DNA of 64,000 nt. Source: Acuticoccus sp965213555 (GTDB taxonomy: Bacteria > Pseudomonadota > Alphaproteobacteria > Rhizobiales > Amorphaceae). Every line of letters begins with the position of its first letter. Within the stretch, counting starts at the first letter, position 1. A model generated the notes under the pieces. That model did not search any database. It was not told the DNA's origin and worked only from the letters and a program-made list of their open reading frames with translations. Shown piece after piece: positions 17,520-26,027 of this stretch. The stretch spans positions 372,001-436,000 of the forward strand of contig NZ_OZ243890.1 of the NCBI RefSeq assembly GCF_965213555.1. The letters are read 5' to 3'. Both the position numbers and the translations under genes were made by a program.

Positions 17520-18329
17520 TCAAGTATCGGCGGTTCGGCCGACCGCCTCCTCGTCCGGCGACGGCGGATCAGCCCGTGCGCGCCCTCGCGGGTCGAGGTG
17601 CGCGAGCACGCCGCGCAGGGTGCGCACCTGCTGGCGGTCCCACCTCGCGTCGGACATGATGGTGACGAGGTTGCGCTCCATGCGCTCGGCCATGTGCGGC
17701 GGCCGGAAGTAGCCCGTCGCGCGCAGCAGCGACACGAGGTGCGAGCACAACCCCGTCACGTCCTCGCGTGTGGCGGGTGGTTGTCGTGGCGGCGGCGGCG
17801 GTGCCGCGCCGAGCGCCACGCGACGCCACTCGTAGGCCATCAGCAGGACGGACTGCGCGATGTTGAGCGAGGCGAAGCGGGCGTCGACGGGGAACGTGAC
17901 GATGATGTTCGCGCGCGCCACCTCATCGTTCTGCAGCCCCCAGCGCTCGCGACCGAACAGGATGCCGGTCCGCCCGGCTGCGCTCGCGCCCACGAGTTCG
18001 GCGAGGCCATCGGCGGGACCCTCGACCCGCTTGGTCATGTCGCGCGGGCGCCGCGTGGTGGCGATGACGAAGGTCAGGTCCGCGATGGCGGCGTCGAGGT
18101 CGTCGTAGACCCTCGCCGCGTCGACGACGTGGTCGGCACCGGAGGCGGCCGCGCGCGCCCTCTCGCTCGGCCAGCCGTCGCGCGGCGCGACGAGGCGAAG
18201 GTCCGTGAGGCCGAAGTTCGCCATCGCCCGCGCCGCGGTGCCGATGTTCTCGCCAAGCTGCGGCGCGACGAGGACGACGGCGGGCGCGGACGGCGACGGC
18301 GACGGCGACGGGAGGTCGGGAGCGCTCAT
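17520..18329 (-). CDS. TrmJ-like tRNA 2'-O-methyltransferase (SPOUT)
   Basis: The 269-aa SPOUT protein has LVAPQLGENIGTAARAMANFG (motif 1), ILFGRERWGLQNDEV (motif 2) and FASLNIAQSVLLMAYEWRR (motif 3, trefoil-knot AdoMet site), plus a C-terminal helical extension as in TrmJ. TrmJ methylates the ribose at position 32 of several tRNAs. The N-terminus has a Ser-Pro repeat from a short GACGGC tandem run (18287-18310), variable-looking and unstructured. ATG 18329 is used. It is divergent from icd, an arrangement I recall in other Hyphomicrobiales. Confidence 0.88.
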   Translation of the reverse strand: MSAPDLPSPSPSPSAPAVVLVAPQLGENIGTAARAMANFGLTDLRLVAPRDGWPSERARAAASGADHVVDAARVYDDLDAAIADLTFVIATTRRPRDMTKRVEGPADGLAELVGASAAGRTGILFGRERWGLQNDEVARANIIVTFPVDARFASLNIAQSVLLMAYEWRRVALGAAPPPPPRQPPATREDVTGLCSHLVSLLRATGYFRPPHMAERMERNLVTIMSDARWDRQQVRTLRGVLAHLDPRGRARADPPSPDEEAVGRTADT

Positions 18330-18605
18330 CCCCTCGCTCTAGCCCCGTTCCCCCGGGGAAGCACGCGACACTTCGCGGGCCCGCCTCCGGCGTCGTGGAG
18401 GGCGCCAGCGGCGACGCCAGCGCGGGGGCCGGGCATCCTGCAGGGGCGGCCCTCGATGCCGCCGCGGCGCCGGCCAACGCTGGGTGAAGCCACGCGCCGT
18501 CGCCGAACAGGACGGCGCGAACCTTCCTTGCCATCGGGCTGCGTGCTAAGGCCCTCTAGGGTGAACCGCGTGTGGTTGCGCGCTCCGATGGTAGAAGGCC
18601 CGGGA

Positions 18606-19823
18606 ATGGCGAAGATCAAAGTTGCGAACCCCGTCGTTGAACTCGATGGGGATGAGATGACGCGGATCATCTGGCAGTACATTAAGGACAAACTGGTCCA
18701 TCCCTACCTTGATGTCGAGCTCGAGTACTACGACCTCAGCGTCGAGCACCGTGACGAAACCGAAGATCAAGTGACCATCGACGCGGCGAACGCGATCAAG
18801 CGGCACGGCGTCGGGGTGAAGTGCGCGACCATCACGCCGGACGAGGCACGAGTAGAGGAGTTCGGCCTCAAGAAGATGTGGCGCTCGCCGAACGGGACGA
18901 TCCGCAACATTTTGGGCGGCGTCATCTTCCGCGAGCCGATCATCTGCCGCAACGTGCCCCGCCTCGTCCCCGGCTGGACGGAGCCGATCATCATCGGCCG
19001 CCACGCCTTCGGCGACCAGTACCGCTCCACCGACATCAAGGTGTCTTCGCCCGGCAAGCTCACGCTGACGTTCACGCCGGCGAACGGTGAGCCAGAGGTG
19101 CACGAGGTCTACGAGTTCGCCGACCCGGGCGTCGCCATGGCGATGTACAACATCGACCCGTCCATCGTCGACTTCGCGCGTGCGTCCTTCAACTACGGGT
19201 TGAACCGGGGTTACCCGGTCTACATGTCGACCAAGAACACGATCATGAAGGTCTACGACGGTCGCTTCAAGGACATCTTCCAGGACGTCTACGACGCTGA
19301 GTTCAAGGACAAGTTCGAAGCGAAGGGGATCACCTACGAGCACCGCCTGATCGACGACATGGTGGCGTCCGCGATGAAGTGGTCCGGCGGCTACGTCTGG
19401 GCGTGCAAGAACTACGACGGGGACGTGCAGTCCGACACGGTGGCCCAGGGGTTCGGATCGCTTGGCCTCATGACCTCGGTGCTGATGACGCCGGACGGGC
19501 AGACCGTGGAGTCGGAGGCCGCGCACGGCACCGTCACCCGGCACTTCCGCCAGCATCAGCGCGGCGAGCAGACCTCGACGAACTCGACCGCGTCGATCTT
19601 CGCCTGGTCGCGCGGGCTCGCCCACAGGGCCAAGCTCGACGGCAATGACGACCTTGCACAGTTCGCCGCGACGCTGGAGCGTGCCACCGTCGGCGCCATC
19701 GAGGACGGGCACATGACGAAGGACCTCGCGCTCCTCGTGGGCGCGGACCAGGGGTGGGAGTCGACGACGGGCTTCCTCGACACCGTCGCCGGCCGGCTGG
19801 AGCGCGAGATGGCCCTGGCCTGA
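18606..19823 (+). CDS. icd: NADP-dependent isocitrate dehydrogenase
   Basis: The 405-aa enzyme begins MAKIKVANPVVELDGDEMTR, the start of the homodimeric NADP-type IDH found in alphaproteobacteria and mitochondria. SPNGTIRNILGG is the substrate Ser loop, STKNTIMKVYDGRFKDIF the Lys/Tyr region, and LIDDMVASAMKWSGG supplies the metal-binding aspartates. EAAHGTVTRH near the C-terminus is the NADP-binding segment. It oxidatively decarboxylates isocitrate to 2-oxoglutarate with NADP. The frame extends upstream, but ATG 18606 gives the conserved N-terminus and family length. The step before it, aconitase, is the one interrupted at 0.8 kb. Confidence 0.97.
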   Translation: MAKIKVANPVVELDGDEMTRIIWQYIKDKLVHPYLDVELEYYDLSVEHRDETEDQVTIDAANAIKRHGVGVKCATITPDEARVEEFGLKKMWRSPNGTIRNILGGVIFREPIICRNVPRLVPGWTEPIIIGRHAFGDQYRSTDIKVSSPGKLTLTFTPANGEPEVHEVYEFADPGVAMAMYNIDPSIVDFARASFNYGLNRGYPVYMSTKNTIMKVYDGRFKDIFQDVYDAEFKDKFEAKGITYEHRLIDDMVASAMKWSGGYVWACKNYDGDVQSDTVAQGFGSLGLMTSVLMTPDGQTVESEAAHGTVTRHFRQHQRGEQTSTNSTASIFAWSRGLAHRAKLDGNDDLAQFAATLERATVGAIEDGHMTKDLALLVGADQGWESTTGFLDTVAGRLEREMALA

Positions 19824-19861
19824 CCGGCCAGCGGCGGCGGACGATGCCGTGCTGGGAAACG

Positions 19862-19898
19862 CGGCCCCGCCGTCGCTCACCCGGCGACGGCGGGGCCG
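19862..19898 (+). terminator. Strong GC-rich hairpin after icd
   Basis: Arms ggccccgccgtcg and cgacggcggggcc, extendable to 15 bp (19862-19876 with 19884-19898), close a 7-base loop 38 bp after the icd stop. No T run follows. Confidence 0.7.
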
Positions 19899-20149
19899 GG
19901 AGGCACGGTTCGGCGGCACGGTCCGGAGGGCACGTCGAGGTCGCCGTGACGGCCGCCCGTGAGCGACGAGCGGACGACATCGGCCCCGGGGCACGGGCTG
20001 CTGCAGCGCATGCGGGCCCGAGCATCGGCAAGCCATCTCCGCCCGTCCCGCCGCCAAGCTCGACACCAACGAGATGGCGGAACTCCCGTTCGTGAAACGA
20101 CGGAGGGCTGACGGCCGCCTTCGAGATCGTACCGTCTGCGAGCTGGCAG

Positions 20150-20810
20150 CGCTTCCTCATGACCGTAGATCGCCGGCGTGCTCGAGGGAGCGTTGGCATC
20201 CGGTCGGACCGGGTTGCTGCACCGGTTGCCGGTCGCGGTCCGAAGGTCCTCCCGGCGTCCGCGCAGCAAGCCCTTGGGGCTTGGCGAAGACCGTCTCGAT
20301 CGGGTTGGGGTCGGCCGAAGAGGGGCAGGGACAGGACGGTGCTCCCGGCGGCCGCGATCGCCTCGCGCACGCCGGCGACCTTGTGGACGGTGAGGTCGTC
20401 CACGACGACGACGCTGCCCGCTGCACGTGCCGTTGCGAGGAACTGCTCGGCGGCGGCGAGGAAGGCCGGCCCCGTCATCGGCCCGGGACAGGCGAGCGGA
20501 GCGACAAGGCCGGTCGTCGCCAGCCCGCAGACGAAGGTAGGGGGCGCCGATGGCCGTGCGGCACGGCGTCGACCACGCGGGCTCCCTTGGGCGCCCAGCC
20601 GTACAGCCTGGCCATCTTCGTGCGAGCGCCGGTCTCGTCGATGAGGACGAAGGCCTCAGGATCGAGGCAGCGCTGCCCCAGCCGCCGTCGTCTTCGCGGC
20701 CGCGCGACGTCCGGCGAGCCTGCTCGGCCACGCGCAGGACTTTTCTTGAGCGTAAGGCTGCGCACCGTCCGCCACACGCATCGCTCCGCGCTCTGCTGCG
20801 GGAGGCGGTG
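20150..20810 (-). pseudogene. IS630-family transposase remnant
   Basis: The DDE domain of an IS630/Tc1-mariner transposase is readable in pieces. RCLDPEAFVLIDETGARTKM and ARLYGWAPKGARVVDAVPHG carry the first Asp. VVVVDDLTVHKVAGVREAI carries the second Asp region, and DPNPIETVFAKPQ in another frame carries the third acidic residue. The first piece ends near 20475 and the others lie in shifted frames, so at least two frameshifts separate them. The second motif reads Asp-Asp-Leu-Thr where active members as I recall have Asp-Asn-Leu-Gly, a sign of drift. The N-terminal helix-turn-helix part is largely missing. It abuts an IS5 remnant on the same strand. Confidence 0.75.
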
Positions 20811-20829
20811 ACGCTTGAACACGCCATCC

Positions 20830-21440
20830 GCACGGACGATCCGCCGGAGCATCGAGCTACACCGGCACCGCCGATATGCTGGGCGACGGGCGCAGCGGAT
20901 GCGCGACGGCACGAGTGCGGCGCCGTCACGGTCCTGCATCCCAGCCGAGTGGACCACGACGCGCAGGGCAAGACCCTCGTGTCGACCAGGCGTGGATCCT
21001 GCGTCCCTTCACCCGCTTGCCGGCGTCGTAGCCAACCTCGTCGTCCTTCGAGCTCCCGTTCCGGCCGCCTCGACCGTCCGGCCATCGAGGGATCGCCGCG
21101 CCGGGCTCGCCTCGCGCCCGGGGGCGCTCGCGTAGGGCCATGTGCAGCTCGGCCCGGATCGCCCTCCCAGGTCCCATCGCCCTGGAGCTTGCGAAAGATG
21201 TTGCGAACGGTCGACCGCGGCGGGAAGTCCCCGCCCGGGCTATGGCGCCAGGGGCAGCCTGCGCGCAGGAGTTGGAAGATCGCGTTCATGACCGCGTGCG
21301 AGGCGGTCCTGCGCGGCCGACCACCGGGTCTGGCCCGCGAGATCGGTGGCCCCGGGCGCTCCCATTCCGACTCGCGTAGATTGCTCGGAAAGCCCCGCTG
21401 GCGATGAGGCGCGCGATCCTCGTCCGTCCACAGGCCCGCA
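20830..21440 (-). pseudogene. IS5-family (IS427-like) transposase remnant
   Basis: Reading the minus strand from about 21431, fragments follow the order of an IS427-type transposase: a Trp-Thr-Asp-Glu start, then MNAIFQLLRAGCPWRHSP and DFPPRSTVRNIFRKLQGDGT, then VGYDAGKRVKGRRIHAW, then VVHSAGMQDRDGAALV. They lie in different frames, so several indels have occurred, and the C-terminal third with the last catalytic Glu is replaced by the IS630 piece. The two remnants show one insertion sequence landing in or next to another, followed by decay. They mark the left side of the accessory region. Confidence 0.75.
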
Positions 21441-21765
21441 CCGCCTTAGAATTATCCGACGCGACCTCGCAGCATCTCCTCAACGAGCCTCTTGGGTCAG
21501 GTTCTGACGCCCCCAAATGGCGTCGCATCAGGCCAAACTGCGTTCGCACTCATGTTCCAGGGTGGCGGGGCACGCGTGATGAAAATGCGAACTATTCCTT
21601 CGCTGTAGCACTACGATAAGCGACCGAAGCGCACGGTTAGCGGACTCGCTGCTTTGCGGCTGGCGAAGCAGAACAGCGGACGCCCAATGGTCCATGCGAG
21701 GTGACGGATTTCGTGGGCTCTTTACCTCATCTTGCATGACAAGCTTGCGTGTTCGGCTTTAGCAT
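21441..21765. other. Non-coding stretch at the left edge of the accessory region
   Basis: I see no convincing gene here. A short minus-strand frame (21528-21737) has no recognisable domain. The base composition changes within this stretch, from GC-rich IS remnants to the clearly more A/T-rich lanthipeptide cluster. It holds tgttccagggtggcggg at 21553-21569, which matches 14 of 17 bases at the tRNA-Ser 3' end (45003-45019) and is discussed as a possible attachment trace. Confidence 0.4.
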
Positions 21766-24693
21766 CTATCGGAGAATGGGAATCCCCGAGCGACCCGTAG
21801 CGGATCCGTGAGGTCGGGCTCGCAAGCGATGCCAATCCGGACCGTTCAGGTCCATCACCGCCACTGAGGGCAGCATGGCTCGGTGGGACAGCCGGAGGAT
21901 GGTGTAGCCAATACCTGCTAATCCCCGAAACATTGAAGCGTTGAACACTGAAACGCTAGAATTGGGGAAGAAGCGGAATCCACCTCTCGCTTCGGCGCCG
22001 CTAAGCATCTGCGCGGCGAGCGCTTGGGCCGCATCCTCAGCGCCGGGAGTTGTACAATCGAGCAAGGCATCGATCAGGCCTGCGGCTCCGCAACAAAGGT
22101 GATCCACGTCGAACGGGAGCGCTCCGCCTTGAACCAGAGTTCGGATGATCGCTTCCGCGGCCGCGGCAGTCGGCGGCTTTAGGCCCCGGCCCCTGAAAAC
22201 CGATTCTAAGTGCATTGTGCCAGCCAGACCCCAACACCAGCTGTGACAGGTAGCATTATCGCCTGTGCTGGCGGCAGGATCCATCGCCTCCCTCCTGCTA
22301 GCCTCATTTGCGAGCGCATCAAGAAGGGTGTCCATCGCTCTTAAGGTCTCGGCATCAGAGTGCCTCTGCGACAACCGATTAAGTGCGAGCGCTATGCCGC
22401 ACCCGCCGTGGGCCATGCCGCTCTGTAAGGCTGCAGGGCCACTCAAGCCTGGGACGTCGCGAATCTGTCGGGCCATGATAGCGCCGGCGTCGCGAGCAAC
22501 CCCCAGGGCGCTCGTGTCGCCGAAGCGGTCATACGCCGCCAACAAGCCCAGGATCAGCCCGGACAGGCCAGTGATGAACTCGAGGGGATGAGCAGCGAGA
22601 TCCGAGACATGCAAAGCCTGAACAAGATTGGCGGCCCCTTCACTGGCGTCCGCCTCAACTTGCGGGTCCGCCGAGAAGGCGAGCGTGTAAAGTAGAGCGC
22701 CCGCCCCGTAGCCGGCACCGACGCCGTAAAGGGAGACGAATTCGCGTGCGGCTGCCCTATTGCGAACATGGGCAAACAAAGCCACTCGAAGCGCGTTTGC
22801 AGTGCGCTCTGCCCAAGGGTCAGTTTGGAAACGAAGATAGGATGTCAGGAAGCACAAAACGCCGCATCTGCCGGAATAAAGCCCTACATCAAGCGGAGTA
22901 TAAGCAAGATGGGACGCGGCGTCAGGCAACCCTGCCGAAAGCCAAGTAGGCTCACCCCTTGAGTCGGGCATCTCCCGGCGCCGCAGCTCTTCAATGATGT
23001 CGCGCAGTGAAGCGGAAAACGGTTTGGGAGGTAGCCCCTTGACGATTTGAGGCGCTGGCACCTCCGCCGGATTTAAGCCTTGGAAGCGAAGCAAGAAGGC
23101 GCTCATCAACAACCGCCGCTGCTGCGCCATACTGGGATCATCGATCGCGGAGAAGCGCGCTACGACTCCACCGACGCCGGTGCGCTTGAAGAAATTCTCC
23201 GCGATGAGGCGATCACCGCAATACAGATCATAACCACAAGCCTGTGCATGGAAGATCGGAATGCATCCGGCCAACAAGGCTTCAGCTTCGCATTCGACCA
23301 ACTCAAAATGCCATCGCAAGTTGTCCAGATGGTTGGGGTTCGGCCTCAACGCCTCGCGGATGAAATCGAGCCGAGCGCCCACTGAACCGCACCGTGCTGG
23401 ATGCAGGGATGCCTGGAGAACGCGAAGATAAAAATGCGTCGAGCGTATCACGATCCGGGTTGCCATAGCCTCACCGCTCAGCGCATTCAGCAATCCGCTT
23501 CGATTGGTACGCAGTACCGACCAAGCCTGTTCGAAGCCCTGGTTTATTGTAGTCGTGAATGCTTCGCGATCCGCGCCCGAAAGGCCGCAAAATCTCTGCG
23601 CCGCAAGTCCCGCCCAAGTCGCAGCTCCCAGTTCGCCGGGAAAACCCGCTGCAAGGGGGCTGAAATCTACTAAGCGGTCCCCCGGCAAGACCTCCCAGCG
23701 CGGCAAGAGACCGCTGTCGAGGACAGTGTCACCGAAAATCTCGCCAGAGACCCGCTCGCTGACGACATCACCTGAGAAGGCGTGAACAGGCGCAAGCAGC
23801 GTCTCCGCATCGACAACCACTGGCCCTCGTTCGGAGAAAATAACGTTCTCGTGGTGTAGATCGTGGAGCCCAATCGCGTACGCTACAGCGACCAATTCAC
23901 CGTAGCTACGGGCCCAGTGGCAATTTGAGAACGGATCAGTCGCCGGTGACATGAATTCCAACCACCCATATCCCTCGCCCACCACAACGCGCGGCGACAA
24001 GATGCTCAGCCCTTGTTCGGCTAGTTTCGCGGCGAGAGAGGCATAAAGCGCAGCCGGCTGTTGGGGCCTTGGCTTGTAAACCCAGGTGCTGGACTCAAAG
24101 TGCAGGATGGAGACGGCGTCACCGTCATGCTGATCACCGGCGGCTCTGTCTATTGCGGAGACGGGATCGCTTGCCGCAAGGCCGAGACGAGGCCGATCTT
24201 GCGCAAGACGTGCGAACAACCGTAATAGGGCCGTTTGCTCATGACGTACCATCTGGGCGAGGAGGTTGGCCACGGCAGGAGCCGCGCGAAGCGGCGCCGC
24301 CCAAGTGCCGCGGCTGATCGCTTCGGTATAGATCGTGGCCGCTCCCGCCTGATTGCCGGCAACAAAGGCAAGTCTCGGCGATGCAGATCGGAAGAGGTCA
24401 TAGTCTTCTGAAACCGCCAGTTCAGCCGCTTGGGTCAAGCGACGAGCAAGGGTCGTCATAAGGTCGCGCCATGCGCCTTCTGCCACGGGTTGACGAAAAT
24501 GAGCGCAAAGCGCGGTGCGAACTTGAGAAACTGCACCCGCGGCAATGGGTGCCAAAAGTGGTGCAAACTTGCAGTCGTTCAGCCGGCCGATAACGTGCCT
24601 AACGTCTGAGAGTTCTGCGTTTTGCGCCCAGCCATCGAGGGATGCGGCCACTTCGAGCTCGGCGCACGCGGTCTCGGGGCCAGCTATTTGCAA
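21766..24693 (-). CDS. lanM: Class II lanthipeptide synthetase LanM with Cys-Cys-Gly zinc site
   Basis: The bifunctional enzyme (about 975 aa) has an N-terminal dehydratase domain of the DUF4135 type: STWVYKPRPQQP, GYGWLEFM, GLHDLHHENVIF and VVVDAETLLAPVH, the kinase-like site that phosphorylates and eliminates Ser/Thr. The C-terminal LanC-like cyclase has GMAHGGCG (catalytic His, about 762), CHSWCWG (zinc Cys, about 820) and DHLCCGAAG (zinc Cys pair, about 867-868). Most LanM and LanC enzymes have Cys-His-Gly at the last site; Cys-Cys-Gly is the ProcM-like three-cysteine form associated with broad substrate tolerance. The start is uncertain: TTG 24693 overlaps the precursor stop by 10 bp, GTG 24759 overlaps the core region, and GTG 24651 falls after it. 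It is the last gene of the cluster. Confidence 0.92.
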   Translation of the reverse strand: MQIAGPETACAELEVAASLDGWAQNAELSDVRHVIGRLNDCKFAPLLAPIAAGAVSQVRTALCAHFRQPVAEGAWRDLMTTLARRLTQAAELAVSEDYDLFRSASPRLAFVAGNQAGAATIYTEAISRGTWAAPLRAAPAVANLLAQMVRHEQTALLRLFARLAQDRPRLGLAASDPVSAIDRAAGDQHDGDAVSILHFESSTWVYKPRPQQPAALYASLAAKLAEQGLSILSPRVVVGEGYGWLEFMSPATDPFSNCHWARSYGELVAVAYAIGLHDLHHENVIFSERGPVVVDAETLLAPVHAFSGDVVSERVSGEIFGDTVLDSGLLPRWEVLPGDRLVDFSPLAAGFPGELGAATWAGLAAQRFCGLSGADREAFTTTINQGFEQAWSVLRTNRSGLLNALSGEAMATRIVIRSTHFYLRVLQASLHPARCGSVGARLDFIREALRPNPNHLDNLRWHFELVECEAEALLAGCIPIFHAQACGYDLYCGDRLIAENFFKRTGVGGVVARFSAIDDPSMAQQRRLLMSAFLLRFQGLNPAEVPAPQIVKGLPPKPFSASLRDIIEELRRREMPDSRGEPTWLSAGLPDAASHLAYTPLDVGLYSGRCGVLCFLTSYLRFQTDPWAERTANALRVALFAHVRNRAAAREFVSLYGVGAGYGAGALLYTLAFSADPQVEADASEGAANLVQALHVSDLAAHPLEFITGLSGLILGLLAAYDRFGDTSALGVARDAGAIMARQIRDVPGLSGPAALQSGMAHGGCGIALALNRLSQRHSDAETLRAMDTLLDALANEASRREAMDPAASTGDNATCHSWCWGLAGTMHLESVFRGRGLKPPTAAAAEAIIRTLVQGGALPFDVDHLCCGAAGLIDALLDCTTPGAEDAAQALAAQMLSGAEARGGFRFFPNSSVSVFNASMFRGLAGIGYTILRLSHRAMLPSVAVMDLNGPDWHRLRARPHGSATGRSGIPILR

Positions 24694-25010
24694 CCGCGGC
24701 AAGTCGGAGCATTTACGGTGGGAAGCCAACAGGTGCCACCTGGAACCGAGGTCGTGCACATCGTACTTACATTTGCTTCCGCAGCCAGTTGCGAAGCCTC
24801 GACGACGGTTTCGTCGAGCGGAGGCAGCACGAGCACGACCGAGCGCCAGTCCTTCTTCTCTACGATCTCAATGTCGATTTCGTCGGAAACCTCAATCCCG
24901 AAATGAGCTTGCAAAGCCGCTTTGGGATCCGCTTTTAGCTCCGCTCGGAAATCCGGGTCGCGCCGCGCCTTTCGGAGGATCTCGACTTGTACGTCTTGTT
25001 CCTTCGACAT
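24684..25010 (-). CDS. Lanthipeptide precursor with nitrile-hydratase-type leader (NHLP)
   Basis: The 108-aa peptide has a leader of about 70 residues with the NHLP pattern: EILRKARRDPDFRAELKADP, then KAALQAHFGIEVSDEIDIEI and VLVLPP. The core (about residues 72-108) holds four Cys (85, 94, 104, 107) and many Ser/Thr, including STMCTTSVPGGTCW and NAPTCRGCK at the C-terminus, well suited to lanthionine ring formation. ATG 25010 overlaps the stop of the upstream gene (TAATG) and follows GGAGAG. No Gly-Gly cleavage site is obvious; cleavage near Gln-Leu-Ala-Ala or Ala-Glu-Ala is possible. The directly adjoining LanM is the expected modifying enzyme. Confidence 0.9.
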   Translation of the reverse strand: MSKEQDVQVEILRKARRDPDFRAELKADPKAALQAHFGIEVSDEIDIEIVEKKDWRSVVLVLPPLDETVVEASQLAAEANVSTMCTTSVPGGTCWLPTVNAPTCRGCK

Positions 25011-26026
25011 TAGTCTCTCCGATCGCTGTGACACGCAACATGGTGCGGCTTCATATTGTCGCCGGTGCCGCCTTGCTCACAAAGCGCCTCCTCTATTTCA
25101 GGCGAACAACGTTCTATGACTGTGCGCACCCTCCGTTTCTCGAGTTCGGAATAACAGGGCAGGTAGCATTCGGGGACATGCCAGGGCTTTGGCGGGTAGC
25201 TCAGCAACGCGATCGCGCACGCGACGATCTCGTAGGGCATAAGGCCGTGCAGCAGCAACACGGTGCGAAAGGAAGCGCCACTCTGAGTACTGGTCTCCCA
25301 AAGAACATCCCCCGTAAGGTCTTCATACTGCAGTACCGAGCGCCCATAGAATTCACTGACCGCGCCTATTTCCAGCAGGTGATCGTCAGTCGACGCGCCT
25401 CCCACGAACAGGGCGCCGCCCTCATGGTCGAAAAACGCCGCGATACGGCCTGTTAGGTTGGAGCAGCGCGGCGAAGCGATCTGGAGTTTGGCGAAGTCTA
25501 CCTGACAGTCGCCGCTATAGCCGAGTGTCTCGTAGCCGTGATGAGTGGCAAATGTCTTCACTTCCTTCTGCAGCTCTTCCTCCATACAGGGACGGAGAGC
25601 GCAAATGACCTCATAGGAATGATGCGGCAGCACCGAGGCGATTAATGTGTGCACCAGTTGGTCGAAGATTGAACCGTCATAAACCAACAGGTTTCGGTGC
25701 TGCGCTTGCCGTCTCACTCTGCGCTCGAGGAGATCCGTAAGGTCGCGGACCCGTTGAGACAGGCTCTCGGTTTTGTCTACACGTACGTTGGACGGGTATC
25801 TGGGGACATACTCGGCTGCGGCGCCGTTCGGCGGCCCATCGCCGATCAAGCCCGTAAGCGCGGCTGCGCGCGCTCTGCCGGGATCACCAAAGATCGCCGC
25901 GGCCGACGAGGGGGCATAACCTAGAGACACGAGCGCGCGGATCGCCTGCGGTCTCGAGACGATACCGGCTTCGTAAAGGTTGCGCACATCAAGGACTTCT
26001 GCCGTCGAGGTGCGCGGCCAAAACAT
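25010..26026 (-). CDS. Unrecognised 338-aa protein in the lanthipeptide operon
   Basis: I do not recognise the family. The N-terminal 45 residues (VRNLYEAGIVSRPQAIRALV) look like a small helical module. Residues about 110-290 form a mixed alpha/beta domain with paired cysteines (CALRPC, GDCQVDF, SPRCSNL) and several His, and with FFDHEGGALFVGG and SVLQYEDLTGDVLWETS. The C-terminal part has a hydrophobic stretch (YEIVACAIALLSYP), CYLPC and a Lys/Arg/Glu-rich helix. There is no signal peptide and no known peptidase or P-loop motif. It sits between the DUF4430-like gene (1 bp away) and the precursor (TAATG overlap), so its product is very probably needed for making, processing or tolerating the peptide. 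Confidence 0.75.
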   Translation of the reverse strand: MFWPRTSTAEVLDVRNLYEAGIVSRPQAIRALVSLGYAPSSAAAIFGDPGRARAAALTGLIGDGPPNGAAAEYVPRYPSNVRVDKTESLSQRVRDLTDLLERRVRRQAQHRNLLVYDGSIFDQLVHTLIASVLPHHSYEVICALRPCMEEELQKEVKTFATHHGYETLGYSGDCQVDFAKLQIASPRCSNLTGRIAAFFDHEGGALFVGGASTDDHLLEIGAVSEFYGRSVLQYEDLTGDVLWETSTQSGASFRTVLLLHGLMPYEIVACAIALLSYPPKPWHVPECYLPCYSELEKRRVRTVIERCSPEIEEALCEQGGTGDNMKPHHVACHSDRRD

Positions 26027-26027
26027 T

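Noticed and set aside
18287..18310. GACGGC tandem run as a regulatory repeat
   Set aside because: It lies inside trmJ and encodes a Ser-Pro repeat in the disordered N-terminus; a coding microsatellite is enough.
21528..21737. Small minus-strand frame downstream of LanM as a transporter or immunity gene
   Set aside because: 69 aa, no hydrophobic segment or known motif, and it lies across the composition change.
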